A program made the translations under genes and the position numbers. This document shows, one piece after another, positions 10,073-19,205 of a DNA stretch of 64,000 nucleotides. The DNA comes from Algoriphagus sp. TR-M9 (GTDB lineage: Bacteria; Bacteroidota; Bacteroidia; Cytophagales; Cyclobacteriaceae), in NCBI RefSeq assembly GCF_027594545.1, contig NZ_CP115160.1:331001-395000 (forward strand), read 5' to 3'. Each line of letters starts with the position of its first letter. The first letter of the stretch is position 1. The notes beneath the pieces were generated by a model. The model had not been told where the DNA came from and searched no databases. It saw only the letters and a program-made list of their open reading frames with translations.

Positions 10073-11395
10073 TTATCGCTTTTTAAAATAAAGTAACTTT
10101 CTCGTCGCAGCGGTTGATTTTGCCCAGTCGGCTATTCTAAATCCTATCACCCAAGCTATTCTTCCTTCCGAAAGTAACACTTTCACGCCGGGTTTTAGCA
10201 CCACCGGTACTTTCAAATCTATCAAAAAGTCTGAGATTTTCTTTTCCTGCTTCATTCCTAGTGGCACAAATCTATCTCCTTCTTGCCAAGTCCTTACTTC
10301 TAGCGGGAATTGCAGTTGATCTAAATCTAGCATGGCATTTTGTTTGGTTCTGTCTACCTGATCAGTCCGATCTATTTTCAGTAGCTCATACTGCGCCTCA
10401 GGTAAGTTGAGTTCAATGGCATCTGTTGAGATTATTACTGATGAAAAAGGCCTGGGCTTGGGCGCCAAAATCAGACTTTCCCGGTCCAGGTTGAGCAGAT
10501 GCGTGGTGGATCCAAACAACTTTCCGGATTGAGGAGAAATACAGTGACTATGAATTTCATGAGCCTGATCCGAGTTGAACCCAAAAGGACGAAGCCAAAA
10601 ATATAACAGGGAGGCAGCACCTGAGACCAGCCTTATGCTGTTCAGGTCTAGCCGGGAAATCCCCCCATCTTCCTCCTTGATATTATCCTTTACCCAGTTG
10701 TCAAAAAGAGCTGAAAAAGCCCTTCCGGTGTCTTTCAGCCTTGAAAAGCTAGTCAGTAGATTTGCCTTGCTGTCTTCGGCTACCTCGTAAAGTGCAGGTA
10801 AACTGATATGTCTAAGCTTGTTTCTTTTGTAATCCGTTTGGGCATTGGTACTGTCTTCTCTCCAGCTAATTTCTTCTGTCTTTGCGTATGCCGCTATTTC
10901 TTGGCGCGAAAATGGAAGAAGAGGTCTGATCAGCCAGTTTCTCCGCTCGGCCATCCCATATATCCCTTCGATGCCTGTGCCTCTCAGTAAGTTCAGAAAA
11001 ATCGTTTCGATCTGATCGTCCTGATGATGGGCAAGTAAAATGCCCTGGAGATTTCGGGCTTTTCTCAATTCTTCAAACCAAGCATACCTAAGCGCTCTGG
11101 CAGCCATCTGCGTAGAAACCTGCTGGTCTTGTGCATAAGCCTTTGTGGCAGGCTTGTGAACATGGATTTCGATTCCTTTCGTATTGCCCCAGTGTCGGAT
11201 AAAAGCCTCGTCTTCTTCACTTTCATTGCCGCGCAACTGGAAATTGACATGTGCAATCTCAAAATTGATTTCGGCGGCAAGTAAAAGATGGGCCAGCACC
11301 ATGCTGTCCAGACCACCACTGCAGGCGAGTAGGTATCGAGCCTGGGTATCTAATTTAATTTTGTTCCGTATATGCCGGATAAAAGTATCGACCAT
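10073..11395 (-). CDS. tilS: tRNA(Ile)-lysidine synthase
   Basis: TilS adds lysine to C34 of tRNA-Ile(CAU), changing its decoding from AUG to AUA. The PP-loop ATP-binding motif SGGLDSM is near residue 26, followed by HVNFQLRG and the HHQDDQIET motif typical of the family. The length of 440 residues includes the C-terminal substrate-binding domain (WQEGDRFVPLGMKQEKKISDFLID). A -7-like element on the minus strand (reverse complement of 11400-11407) ends only 4 nt before the start, which would give a leaderless mRNA. Confidence 0.96.
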   Translation of the reverse strand: MVDTFIRHIRNKIKLDTQARYLLACSGGLDSMVLAHLLLAAEINFEIAHVNFQLRGNESEEDEAFIRHWGNTKGIEIHVHKPATKAYAQDQQVSTQMAARALRYAWFEELRKARNLQGILLAHHQDDQIETIFLNLLRGTGIEGIYGMAERRNWLIRPLLPFSRQEIAAYAKTEEISWREDSTNAQTDYKRNKLRHISLPALYEVAEDSKANLLTSFSRLKDTGRAFSALFDNWVKDNIKEEDGGISRLDLNSIRLVSGAASLLYFWLRPFGFNSDQAHEIHSHCISPQSGKLFGSTTHLLNLDRESLILAPKPRPFSSVIISTDAIELNLPEAQYELLKIDRTDQVDRTKQNAMLDLDQLQFPLEVRTWQEGDRFVPLGMKQEKKISDFLIDLKVPVVLKPGVKVLLSEGRIAWVIGFRIADWAKSTAATRKLLYFKKR

Positions 11396-11426
11396 TGACC
11401 AAAAATATCATTTTCTACTAATTTTG
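11395..11426 (+). promoter_or_regulatory. promoter of the OstA-like gene
   Basis: TAATTTTG at 11419-11426 matches the Bacteroidota -7 consensus TAnnTTTG, with TTG at 11395-11397 about 21 nt upstream as the -33 element. The predicted transcription start leaves a leader of roughly 10 nt before ATG 11444. It overlaps the divergent tilS start region. Confidence 0.6.
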
Positions 11427-11443
11427 CCCACATTCGTGTTGCT

Positions 11444-13087
11444 ATGACTCCAAAACTACTCAGGTTCTCCTTTCTTATATTTTTATTTCTAGGCTTTAGC
11501 CAGCTGGGATTTGGTCAGGATGGGTCTACTTTGGAGATCAATTCTGCAGGTTTGCTAAAAGGTGAAGACGGCTTTGAGCGATTGCTCGGAGATGTGGAAA
11601 TGAAACACCAAAATTCCCTGATTTACTGTGATTCTGCGCACTTTTACAGGGAAGAGAATAGGGCGAGATTATTTGGAAATGTACGTATAGTAGATGTAGA
11701 AGACCCCGTACAGACCAATAGTGCCTACGCTGAATACGATGGTAATACTAAAATGGCTAAGCTGCGGAATGGGGTGGTTTTTAAAAATGAGAACACCACG
11801 CTTAGAACAGAATATCTTGATTACGATAGGGGGAGAAACATTGCTTACTACTACAACGGGGGAGAGGTGGTGGACTCTGTCAATGTGCTGACTAGTGAAA
11901 AAGGCAAGTATGAGGTCAGTGTTGAGCGAATCACTTTTGAGGAGAATGTGGTCTTAGTCAATCCAGATTACACTATGAAAACCAATGACCTGGTGTATTT
12001 GACTATTCCCAAAACTGCAGAGACCAAAGGCTTGACCAATCTGATATCTAAGGATGGCAATACGCTGGATGCTCAAGAAGGAAGTTTTTACGATACCCAG
12101 GCCAAGAAATTTAGGTTTTTTGAGGGAATAGTAGAAACAGAAACCAGTAGGATTAAAGCTAAGGAGTTGTATTACAGTGAGGTGGAGGCCTATTATGAGG
12201 GGAAGGAAAATGTACGTGTCCTGAATAAGGAAAGGGAAGTGGAGGTGTTTGGAGACGTAGGTGAATATTGGGAGGAGCGTAAATACAGCTTAGTTCATGG
12301 CAATGCGCTGGTGAGAAGGTATTTTGAGCAGGATACCTTGTATATGACGGCTGATTCGCTGATTTCCCAGGATAGTGAGGCGGATTCTTCCCGGTATCTT
12401 TTGGCATTTAGAGCTATAAATCTGGTGAAGCAAGATCTCTCTGGGGTAGCGGATTCCTTAGTTTATAATTATAATGACTCTACCATAGAGCTATTTCAAG
12501 ACCCTGTGATGTGGAATCAAAAAAGCCAGATCACAGCCGATAGTATGGTTTTTTACATTGCTAATGAGCAGCTGGATCATGTTTTCATGAAGGATAATGC
12601 CTTTGTGATCACTCAGGATACTTTGTTGAATTTCAATCAGATGAAAGGCCGGGTAATGAATGGCTATTTCTTGGATGGGCAAATGGACAGACTGGAAATA
12701 GATGGCAATGGGGAGTCATTATATTTTGCGCTTCAGGCAGACACGGTGACTCAAGGGATAAATAAGACGCTGAGTGCTAATATTAAACTGAGATTCAAAG
12801 AGGGGGCGATTAACAGAGTTACCTATGGTGTACGGCCAGATGGGGAGTTCAAGCCCTTCCAGTTGGTGACGGAGGACAACTCAAGATTGGAGGGCTTCAA
12901 TTGGAGATTTGATGAAAGGCCCACCATGGCGGCGATTCATGCTTGGCGCCGGCCAGAAGAAATCGACCCGGACGCAGAAAATTTTTTCAATCTTCCGGAT
13001 ATAGACCTCAGAATGCCTACCGATGAAGAGCTTCAGAAGTCCTTGGAAAAACGTGGTTGGAAACCTGAAAAAAGTAGCTTACAGTAA
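11444..13087 (+). CDS. OstA-like / LptA-domain protein
   Basis: The 547-residue protein has a signal peptide (ending LGFGQ) and repeated short strands of the OstA/LptA jellyroll, such as LLGDVEMKHQNSLIYCDSAHFYREENRARLFGNVRI. This is the Bacteroidota OstA-like protein, probably handling LPS in the periplasm on its way to the outer membrane; the transport role is inferred from the LptA family. The C-terminus is rich in charged residues (RRPEEIDPDAENF). It starts a plus-strand series that includes outer-membrane biogenesis genes such as bamD. Confidence 0.85.
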   Translation: MTPKLLRFSFLIFLFLGFSQLGFGQDGSTLEINSAGLLKGEDGFERLLGDVEMKHQNSLIYCDSAHFYREENRARLFGNVRIVDVEDPVQTNSAYAEYDGNTKMAKLRNGVVFKNENTTLRTEYLDYDRGRNIAYYYNGGEVVDSVNVLTSEKGKYEVSVERITFEENVVLVNPDYTMKTNDLVYLTIPKTAETKGLTNLISKDGNTLDAQEGSFYDTQAKKFRFFEGIVETETSRIKAKELYYSEVEAYYEGKENVRVLNKEREVEVFGDVGEYWEERKYSLVHGNALVRRYFEQDTLYMTADSLISQDSEADSSRYLLAFRAINLVKQDLSGVADSLVYNYNDSTIELFQDPVMWNQKSQITADSMVFYIANEQLDHVFMKDNAFVITQDTLLNFNQMKGRVMNGYFLDGQMDRLEIDGNGESLYFALQADTVTQGINKTLSANIKLRFKEGAINRVTYGVRPDGEFKPFQLVTEDNSRLEGFNWRFDERPTMAAIHAWRRPEEIDPDAENFFNLPDIDLRMPTDEELQKSLEKRGWKPEKSSLQ

Positions 13088-13141
13088 AAAATCTGGAAAA
13101 GAAAATTCAGTAACGAAGAGGCGCAGCAAAAATTTCATCAA

Positions 13142-13167
13142 GGTTAACAGAAATTAACCGCATTTTT
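13142..13167 (+). terminator. weak terminator after the OstA-like gene
   Basis: GGTTAA and TTAACC with a 6-nt loop are followed shortly by a run of five Ts. The stem is AT-rich, so it is probably weak. Confidence 0.45.
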
Positions 13168-13190
13168 CACCAAAAGGCTAGCCATTCAAT

Positions 13191-13198
13191 TAATTTTG
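13191..13198 (+). promoter_or_regulatory. -7 element for the T9SS-sorted protein
   Basis: TAATTTTG matches the Bacteroidota TAnnTTTG element 53 nt before the start of the next gene. No good -33 TTG was seen at the expected spacing. Confidence 0.4.
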
Positions 13199-13251
13199 TC
13201 CGTATATTGAATACAGTAACTAATACTGCAGCGTATTGATTTAAATTCTAC

Positions 13252-13968
13252 ATGAAACGATTTCTCCTATTTTTTGCATGGCTTTGGCTGATGGCTCCCA
13301 TATTTGCGGAGGCTCAACAGGTGCGTGTGCTTAGTGAGGACGTAGAATTTAAAGGTGATTTAGGCGCTACTCAGCGAAAAACTATCATCCTTCAAAACGA
13401 GGCAGACCAATCCAAAACTTACATTCTCAAGAATATTAACGGCAATGTAGGGTCTTCCCAGAAAGTGAAAATTTGCATAGGGGAGCAATGCTTTGATCCG
13501 AAAAAAGATCTTGCGAAAATAAAATTGCAATTAGGTGCGAGTGAAATCCTGACCGATATGTATTTAGATTTTGAACTAGGTATAGCGGAAGCTAGAGGTT
13601 CTTTCGATTTGACATTTGTCAATGAAAATAACCTTCGGGATGTATTTGTAGTAGAAGCCAGGTACGAGGTGGATGATCCTAGCCTGAAGGTGGACGAGTT
13701 TGATTACAAGGATATAGTCCTCAGCGATGTTTACCCAAATCCAAGTGTCAGAATAGCCCAGTTTGATTATGAGTTTAAAAATAAATCTGCGAAAGCGAGA
13801 ATAGCCATCAATAGCTTTATCGGTAATCCAGTAGCTGAATATGAGCTAGATCCGGAGCGTTCTACGCTAGCCATTCCTGTAGCAGATTACAATCCCGGTA
13901 TTTACTTCTATACTTTATTTCTGGATAATCAGAATATTGTGACCAAAAAGCTCGTTGTCAAGAAGTAA
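13252..13968 (+). CDS. secreted protein with type IX secretion C-terminal sorting domain
   Basis: This 238-residue protein has a signal peptide (cleavage near FAEAQQ) and a C-terminal domain of type A T9SS sorting signals: DVYPNPSVRIAQFDY opens it, PGIYFYTLFLDNQ follows, and it ends in KKLVVKK. The N-terminal part has two Cys in KICIGEQCFDP that could form a disulfide and strand-rich sequence (SEILTDMYLDFELGIAEARG). The passenger would be carried across the outer membrane by the type IX system; its function is unknown. Confidence 0.85.
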   Translation: MKRFLLFFAWLWLMAPIFAEAQQVRVLSEDVEFKGDLGATQRKTIILQNEADQSKTYILKNINGNVGSSQKVKICIGEQCFDPKKDLAKIKLQLGASEILTDMYLDFELGIAEARGSFDLTFVNENNLRDVFVVEARYEVDDPSLKVDEFDYKDIVLSDVYPNPSVRIAQFDYEFKNKSAKARIAINSFIGNPVAEYELDPERSTLAIPVADYNPGIYFYTLFLDNQNIVTKKLVVKK

Positions 13969-13993
13969 GGCAAAGCCAATCACCCTATAGTCA

Positions 13994-14024
13994 TTTGAAT
14001 CCGAAAAATTAACCCGTATATTTG
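13994..14024 (+). promoter_or_regulatory. promoter of bamD operon
   Basis: TTTG at 13994-13997, a 19-nt spacer and TATATTTG at 14017-14024 give an exact match to the Bacteroidota housekeeping promoter. Transcription would begin only a few bases before ATG 14036, leaving almost no leader. Confidence 0.75.
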
Positions 14025-14035
14025 CGGTCTTTAAT

Positions 14036-14947
14036 ATGAAAATGCGCGTACAATCCATTCTATTTCTACTACTAATACTTGCAGCAAGTGCCTGTGGTCC
14101 TTTCGCAAAGTTGGAAAAAAGCACCAACTGGGAAGAGCTATATGAGGGAGCAAACAAGTATTATCAAGAAGGAGAATATAATAAGGCGATAATATTATAC
14201 GACAAGGTACTACCGGTAATACGGGGGTCAGAAAAAGCAGAGTTGGCTGATTATAATTATGCAAATTGTCACTTTAAGACCAAGCGGTACATAGAGGCCG
14301 CTGGCTATTTCAGTAACTTTTACAGAACGTATAACAGGAGTCCCTTGGCTGAGGAAGCGCTGTTTATGAATGCCTACTCCCTCTACTTGGATGCGCCGGA
14401 TTACAATCTGGACCAGCAGAGTTCACAAGAGGCAGTGGCCGCGATACAGCAATTTGTGACCAGATTCCCCTCTTCAGCTAGCTATGAGCGTGCGATGGAT
14501 ATGCTCACAGACCTTCAGGATAGGTTTGAGCAGAAAGCTTACATGGAATCTTCCATGTACTACAGGTTGAAAGACGGACTTTATCCTGGTGATTTCTACC
14601 GTGCCTGCATCGTGAACTTTCAAAACTTCATAAAGGATTATCCAGATAGCGAATACAATGAGGAGCTTTCCTATAAGCTTGTGGAAGTGAGTACTGACTA
14701 TGCTGAAAACAGTGCCTTTCTGAAAAAGGAGGAGCGGCTAAATGATGCAGTAGGATACGCAATGAACTTTTACCGAAAGTATCCTAACAGTGGCTATACT
14801 GCGGAGGTCAAAGAGTACGAAGCGTCCGCCCGTGAGGAGCTTTCCTCGCATTTGGAATTGAAAAAAGAATACGCCCAGCGTGCAGAGGAACAAAAGGCGA
14901 GAATAGCGGCTGAAGCAGTAGCTCCGGCTGAAAAGACAAACAACTGA
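14036..14947 (+). CDS. bamD: outer membrane protein assembly factor BamD
   Basis: The 303-residue lipoprotein has a lipobox Cys in ASACG. Tetratricopeptide-like repeats follow (YYQEGEYNKAIILYDKVLP, NCHFKTKRYIEAAGYFSNFYRTYNRSPLAEEALFM), matching BamD/ComL, a periplasmic subunit of the BAM complex that inserts beta-barrels into the outer membrane. ATG 14042 (second Met) is an alternative start. It leads the conserved Bacteroidota run bamD-rpoZ-coaBC-porD-recN, with only short gaps between genes. The charged, helical C-terminus ends in Ala/Glu-rich sequence. Confidence 0.93.
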   Translation: MKMRVQSILFLLLILAASACGPFAKLEKSTNWEELYEGANKYYQEGEYNKAIILYDKVLPVIRGSEKAELADYNYANCHFKTKRYIEAAGYFSNFYRTYNRSPLAEEALFMNAYSLYLDAPDYNLDQQSSQEAVAAIQQFVTRFPSSASYERAMDMLTDLQDRFEQKAYMESSMYYRLKDGLYPGDFYRACIVNFQNFIKDYPDSEYNEELSYKLVEVSTDYAENSAFLKKEERLNDAVGYAMNFYRKYPNSGYTAEVKEYEASAREELSSHLELKKEYAQRAEEQKARIAAEAVAPAEKTNN

Positions 14948-14970
14948 GGAACAAATAACTTGATATAATT

Positions 14971-15285
14971 ATGGCAATTAATCCATCCATCATCACAAGA
15001 GATTTAGATAAAATCGCTGATCAAACAGGTAATATCTATACTTCTCTTCACGTAGTAGGACAGCGAGCAAAGCAGATTTCAAACTCTTTAAAAGAGGAGT
15101 TGAATACTAAGCTTTCTGAATTTGCCTCTACTGTGGATAATTTGGAAGAAGTATTTGAAAACAAAGAGCAGATCGAAATCTCCAAATTTTACGAAAGAAT
15201 GCCTAAGCCGAGCACCTTGGCTATGGAGGAATTCTTGGAAGGGAAAGTATATCACAGACTTCCTGAAGAAGAAGTAGGAGAATAA
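14971..15285 (+). CDS. rpoZ: DNA-directed RNA polymerase omega subunit
   Basis: This 104-residue protein matches the Bacteroidota form of omega (Rpb6-like), with NIYTSLHVVGQRAKQISNSLKEELNTKLSEF as the conserved polymerase-binding segment. It helps fold and hold the beta-prime subunit. The position between bamD and coaBC is the usual one in this phylum; elsewhere omega often sits beside gmk or coaBC as well. Confidence 0.9.
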   Translation: MAINPSIITRDLDKIADQTGNIYTSLHVVGQRAKQISNSLKEELNTKLSEFASTVDNLEEVFENKEQIEISKFYERMPKPSTLAMEEFLEGKVYHRLPEEEVGE

Positions 15286-15289
15286 TCAG

Positions 15290-16498
15290 ATGACTCTAGT
15301 CGGAAAGAAAATAGTGTTAGGGGTATGCGGGAGCATAGCTGCCTACAAAACTGCATTTCTTACCCGATTACTAGTAAAAGCAGGAGCAGAAGTGCGAATC
15401 ATTATGAGCGCTTCTGCTTTTGATTTTATTACACCCCTTACTTTGGCCACACTTTCTAAGAACCCTGTGCTTTCTAAGTTTCAAAAGGATGACACGGGTG
15501 TTTGGAACAATCATGTAGAGCTAGGGTTATGGGCAGATTTATTTTTAGTAGCACCTTTGAGTGCCAATACCCTTGCCAAATTTTCCAATGGGATTTGCGA
15601 TAATCTCTTGACGGCAACTTACCTCTCAGCTAGGTGCCCGGTGATGCTAGCACCAGCCATGGATTTAGATATGTATCAGCACCCAGCTGTGGTAGAAAAT
15701 CTGCAAAAGTTAAGTCGATATGGAAATAGAATAATTGATGCTGAATCTGGAGAATTGGCTAGCGGACTTTACGGTCAGGGAAGGATGGCCGAGCCTGAGC
15801 ATATTCTTCATACTCTTGAGACTTTTTTTTCGGCAAGTGCAGACTATAAAGGCAAAAATGTACTCATTACCATGGGACCAACGCAGGAGGCATTAGACCC
15901 GGTCCGATTTATCAGCAATCATTCCAGCGGTAAGATGGGACTGGCGCTTGCCAATGCTTTCCTTTCACGAGGGGCAGAAGTTTATGTGGTTTCTGGCCCC
16001 ATATCTGTGACTGTGGACAGGACTAGATTCAATTGGAGAGATGTAAAGTCTGCCAAAGAGATGTATGCCCATGCTGCCGAGTGGCATGCTGAAATGGACA
16101 TCTGTGTATTTGCTGCTGCAGTTTCTGATTATGGCCCTGCTGATATTTCTCCGGAGAAAATCAAAAAGGATGACTCGGAGTTGACGCTGAAGCTGGTCAA
16201 AAACGTGGATATCGCCAAGGAGCTTGGAGCTAAGAAAAAAACCACCCAAATTCATGTAGGGTTTGCGCTGGAAACCGAAAATGAAGCTGAAAACGCTAAA
16301 GGAAAACTAAGTAAAAAGAATTTTGATCTGATCGTGTTGAATTCTATGCGGGATGCCGGAGCAGGATTTCAATTGGACACCAACAAGGTCAGGGTTTATC
16401 AGGCCAATGGTATGCAAGTAGAATCTGATGTGGAAGCTAAGGGCGACATAGCTGAAATGATTCTCGATCAAATCAAAAATATTCCTGTTTGGGTATGA
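15290..16498 (+). CDS. coaBC: bifunctional phosphopantothenoylcysteine decarboxylase / phosphopantothenate-cysteine ligase
   Basis: The 402-residue protein carries both steps between phosphopantothenate and 4'-phosphopantetheine in coenzyme A synthesis. The N-terminal flavoprotein (CoaC, about residues 1-180) shows GVCGSIAAYKT, the catalytic His in NNHVELG, and APAMDLDMYQHP. The C-terminal ligase (CoaB) begins near VLITMGPTQEALDPVRFISN and contains SSGKMGLALA and AAAVSDYGP. It starts 4 nt after the rpoZ stop, supporting co-transcription. Confidence 0.96.
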   Translation: MTLVGKKIVLGVCGSIAAYKTAFLTRLLVKAGAEVRIIMSASAFDFITPLTLATLSKNPVLSKFQKDDTGVWNNHVELGLWADLFLVAPLSANTLAKFSNGICDNLLTATYLSARCPVMLAPAMDLDMYQHPAVVENLQKLSRYGNRIIDAESGELASGLYGQGRMAEPEHILHTLETFFSASADYKGKNVLITMGPTQEALDPVRFISNHSSGKMGLALANAFLSRGAEVYVVSGPISVTVDRTRFNWRDVKSAKEMYAHAAEWHAEMDICVFAAAVSDYGPADISPEKIKKDDSELTLKLVKNVDIAKELGAKKKTTQIHVGFALETENEAENAKGKLSKKNFDLIVLNSMRDAGAGFQLDTNKVRVYQANGMQVESDVEAKGDIAEMILDQIKNIPVWV

Positions 16499-16526
16499 GC
16501 TTAGATATTTCCTTATTTTTAAGTCT

Positions 16527-17429
16527 ATGAAAAAAGGAATTTTTCTGCTTCTTCTGTTTGGTGTCAGTCAATTTCTATCTGCTCAGGAACTGAATTTTAC
16601 GGTAATCATAAACAGTGACCGGGCGAGGATCCAAAACACCACTATTTTTACCCAGATGAAAACAAGCTTTGAGCAGTTTTTGAATGGAAGATCATGGACA
16701 GATGATGAATTTAGACCTGAGGAACGGATTCAGGGGAATTTATTAATTACTATAAATGATGTGCCCCAGGTAGGGACTTACAATGCCACTGTTCAAATTC
16801 AGACAGTGCGCCCGATCTACGGCACAAATTACGAAAGCCTACTTTTTAATTTTGCCGATAGAAACTGGAATTTCGATTACATAGAATCCCAGCCATTGGA
16901 ATTCAACAGATTTACTTATTTGAACAATATCAGTTCTCTGCTGGCATTTTATGCCTATATCGCGTTGGGCTTGGATTATGATTCCTTTTCCCCTAGAGGA
17001 GGGAGCGATTTTTTTGCGGCAGCCAATGACATCGTCAACAATGCGCAGCAGTCCGGTAGGCAAGGTTGGGTACAGAGCACTTCTGATAGAAGAAGCCGTT
17101 ACTGGCTGAATAATGATATTTACACCTCATCGGTTTTTTCGCCTATTCGGGACGCGTATTACCTTTATCACAGGCAGGGCCTTGACATTCTATTGGCGGA
17201 GCCCGATAAAGCTTATGAGAACATTCTGGAGGCTATTAGGATTTTGGCAGAGGCGAATAAAACCCAGCCAAACGGGATTTTCACCATTACCTTTATGGAT
17301 GCTAAGAGTGATGAAATCGCGCAGGTTTTGAAGGATGCACCCTTAGAGATCCGAACCGAAGCGGTGGAGCTTTTGCTAGAAGTAGATCCAAATAATGCGA
17401 GAAAGTATAACGAGCTGCTGAAAAGCTAG
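16527..17429 (+). CDS. porD: DUF4835 protein, PorD-type secretion component
   Basis: This 300-residue secreted protein has a signal peptide ending FLSAQ, followed by ELNFTVIINSDRARIQNTTIFTQMKTSFEQFLNGRSW, the hallmark of DUF4835. PorD of Porphyromonas gingivalis belongs to this family and has been linked to type IX secretion, which agrees with the T9SS-sorted protein encoded 3 kb upstream. Its place between coaBC and recN is conserved in the phylum. The exact biochemical role is not established. Confidence 0.85.
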   Translation: MKKGIFLLLLFGVSQFLSAQELNFTVIINSDRARIQNTTIFTQMKTSFEQFLNGRSWTDDEFRPEERIQGNLLITINDVPQVGTYNATVQIQTVRPIYGTNYESLLFNFADRNWNFDYIESQPLEFNRFTYLNNISSLLAFYAYIALGLDYDSFSPRGGSDFFAAANDIVNNAQQSGRQGWVQSTSDRRSRYWLNNDIYTSSVFSPIRDAYYLYHRQGLDILLAEPDKAYENILEAIRILAEANKTQPNGIFTITFMDAKSDEIAQVLKDAPLEIRTEAVELLLEVDPNNARKYNELLKS

Positions 17430-17440
17430 GCTCGTTTTTT

Positions 17441-17448
17441 TAGCTTTG
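17441..17448 (+). promoter_or_regulatory. -7 element for recN
   Basis: TAGCTTTG matches TAnnTTTG 20 nt before the recN start, though no clear -33 TTG is present. It suggests recN can be transcribed separately from the upstream operon. Confidence 0.4.
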
Positions 17449-17467
17449 CCCAAACTAACATTTTGCT

Positions 17468-19120
17468 ATGCTCAAGTCTTTAAGCATTTCCAATTATGCC
17501 CTGATAGATCAGCTTCATATGCAGCCAAGTCCGGGACTAAGTATGATCACTGGTGAAACAGGCTCCGGGAAATCCATCATGCTAGGAGCTGTAGGGATGC
17601 TTCTAGGGAAAAGAGCCGATACTAAGTCTCTGCTCCATGAGGATCAGAAATGCATTATAGAAGGAGTCTTTGAGCTGGGGAATTATGGGTTGGAATTATT
17701 TTTTGAAGAGCAGGATCTGGACTATGAAAGTACCTGTATCATACGTAGGGAAATCAGCCCTTCGGGCAAGTCCCGTTCCTTTGTGAATGATACCCCTGTA
17801 TTGCTGGATGTGCTGAAGTCACTAGGAGCTCACCTGATGGACGTGCATTCTCAACATGATACGCTTCAGCTTGGCGAAGGATCCTATCAGTTAAGTTTGA
17901 TCGATGCTTATGCGCAGACCTCGGCGGAACTGGCTTCTTATCGCTTGAAATTTAACTCCTTTCAAAAAGCAAAAAAAGAATACGCAGAGTTGAGTAAAAG
18001 GGCTTTAGAACTCCAAAAAGAGGCTGATTTCAATCAGTTTCAGCTGGACGAGCTGAGTGTGCTCTCACTAAAGGAGAATGAGCAGGCTGAGCTGGAATCT
18101 GAGCAGGAGATTCTGGAAAATGCCGAAGAAATCAAGCAGAAAATCCAGGAAATGCTTCATTTGTTCCAAGATGAGCAATATGGGATTTTGCATGGGATGG
18201 CCCAAGTACAGCAGGGAATGCAGTCTTTGTCCCGTCTGGCGCATATGTTCAAAACTGTGGAGGAGCGCTTCGAATCCGTCCATATTGAGCTTCGGGATAT
18301 TGAGGAAACGCTGGGCAGTGAAGACGATAAGGTAGAGATAGATTTTGAGCGCCTGGATGAAACCCGGGACCGACTGAGTAAAATCTATCAGCTTCAGAAA
18401 AAGCACGGAGTTAATTCTGTCGGGGAACTGATGGAGTTAGAAAAGGAATTGGCAGACAAAGTCTTTCAGGTTCAAAATCTTGATGAGACTTTGCAAAATG
18501 CAAAGCTGGCACTAGATGAAGCTGAAAAGCAGGTGCAGGAAGCTGGAAAAACACTCCGAAAAAAGAGAGTGAATAGTTTTCAGGCATTTCAGTCCGAATT
18601 GGAAATGCTTCTAAAAGGATTGGGAATGGAAAATTCCAAAGTAGTGATGGAGCACAAGGCAGTTGCCCCTGGGCCTGCTGGAATGGATGAACTGGAGTTA
18701 TTATTCTCCGCTAACAAAGGATCTGCTCCTCAGCCTTTGAAAAAGGTGGCTTCAGGCGGTGAATTTTCCCGATTGCTTTTTGCCATAAAATACATCATGG
18801 CAGACAAGGTAGCCATGCCAACATTGATTTTTGATGAAATAGATACGGGGATTTCCGGAGAGGTGGCATTGAAAATGGTAGGCATGATGAAGGAAATAGC
18901 CCGGAAGCATCAGGTAATTTGCATTACGCATTTGCCGCAGGTGGCAGGACAGGGGGACCTCCATTATTTTGTTTACAAGGATAATTCTTCTGCCAAAACA
19001 GTGAGTAAGATCAAGCTCTTGGATCCAGAAGAAAGGGTACAAGAGCTGGCCAAAATGATAGCTGGTGCCAGTCCATCTGCTTCGGCAGTGGAAAGCGCCA
19101 GGGAATTACTGAGCAGGTAA
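17468..19120 (+). CDS. recN: DNA repair protein RecN
   Basis: RecN is an SMC-like ATPase acting in double-strand break repair. The 550-residue protein shows the Walker A motif in MITGETGSGKSIMLGA, a long coiled-coil centre rich in Glu/Lys/Gln (residues about 170-380), an ABC signature-like VASGGEFSRLLFAIK and Walker B in PTLIFDEIDTGISG. The length matches the family. It is the last gene of the bamD run. Confidence 0.96.
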   Translation: MLKSLSISNYALIDQLHMQPSPGLSMITGETGSGKSIMLGAVGMLLGKRADTKSLLHEDQKCIIEGVFELGNYGLELFFEEQDLDYESTCIIRREISPSGKSRSFVNDTPVLLDVLKSLGAHLMDVHSQHDTLQLGEGSYQLSLIDAYAQTSAELASYRLKFNSFQKAKKEYAELSKRALELQKEADFNQFQLDELSVLSLKENEQAELESEQEILENAEEIKQKIQEMLHLFQDEQYGILHGMAQVQQGMQSLSRLAHMFKTVEERFESVHIELRDIEETLGSEDDKVEIDFERLDETRDRLSKIYQLQKKHGVNSVGELMELEKELADKVFQVQNLDETLQNAKLALDEAEKQVQEAGKTLRKKRVNSFQAFQSELEMLLKGLGMENSKVVMEHKAVAPGPAGMDELELLFSANKGSAPQPLKKVASGGEFSRLLFAIKYIMADKVAMPTLIFDEIDTGISGEVALKMVGMMKEIARKHQVICITHLPQVAGQGDLHYFVYKDNSSAKTVSKIKLLDPEERVQELAKMIAGASPSASAVESARELLSR

Positions 19121-19205
19121 CTCATCCCAGAGCCCATTTTAGGGGCTGGAATGATAATTTTTGCCTATTTTTGGACAGTATTTTTGAAAATAACCCCCTA
19201 GCTAT

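Noticed and set aside
11065..11319. Minus-strand 84-residue ORF inside tilS
   Set aside because: Shadow frame of a well-conserved gene with no family features.
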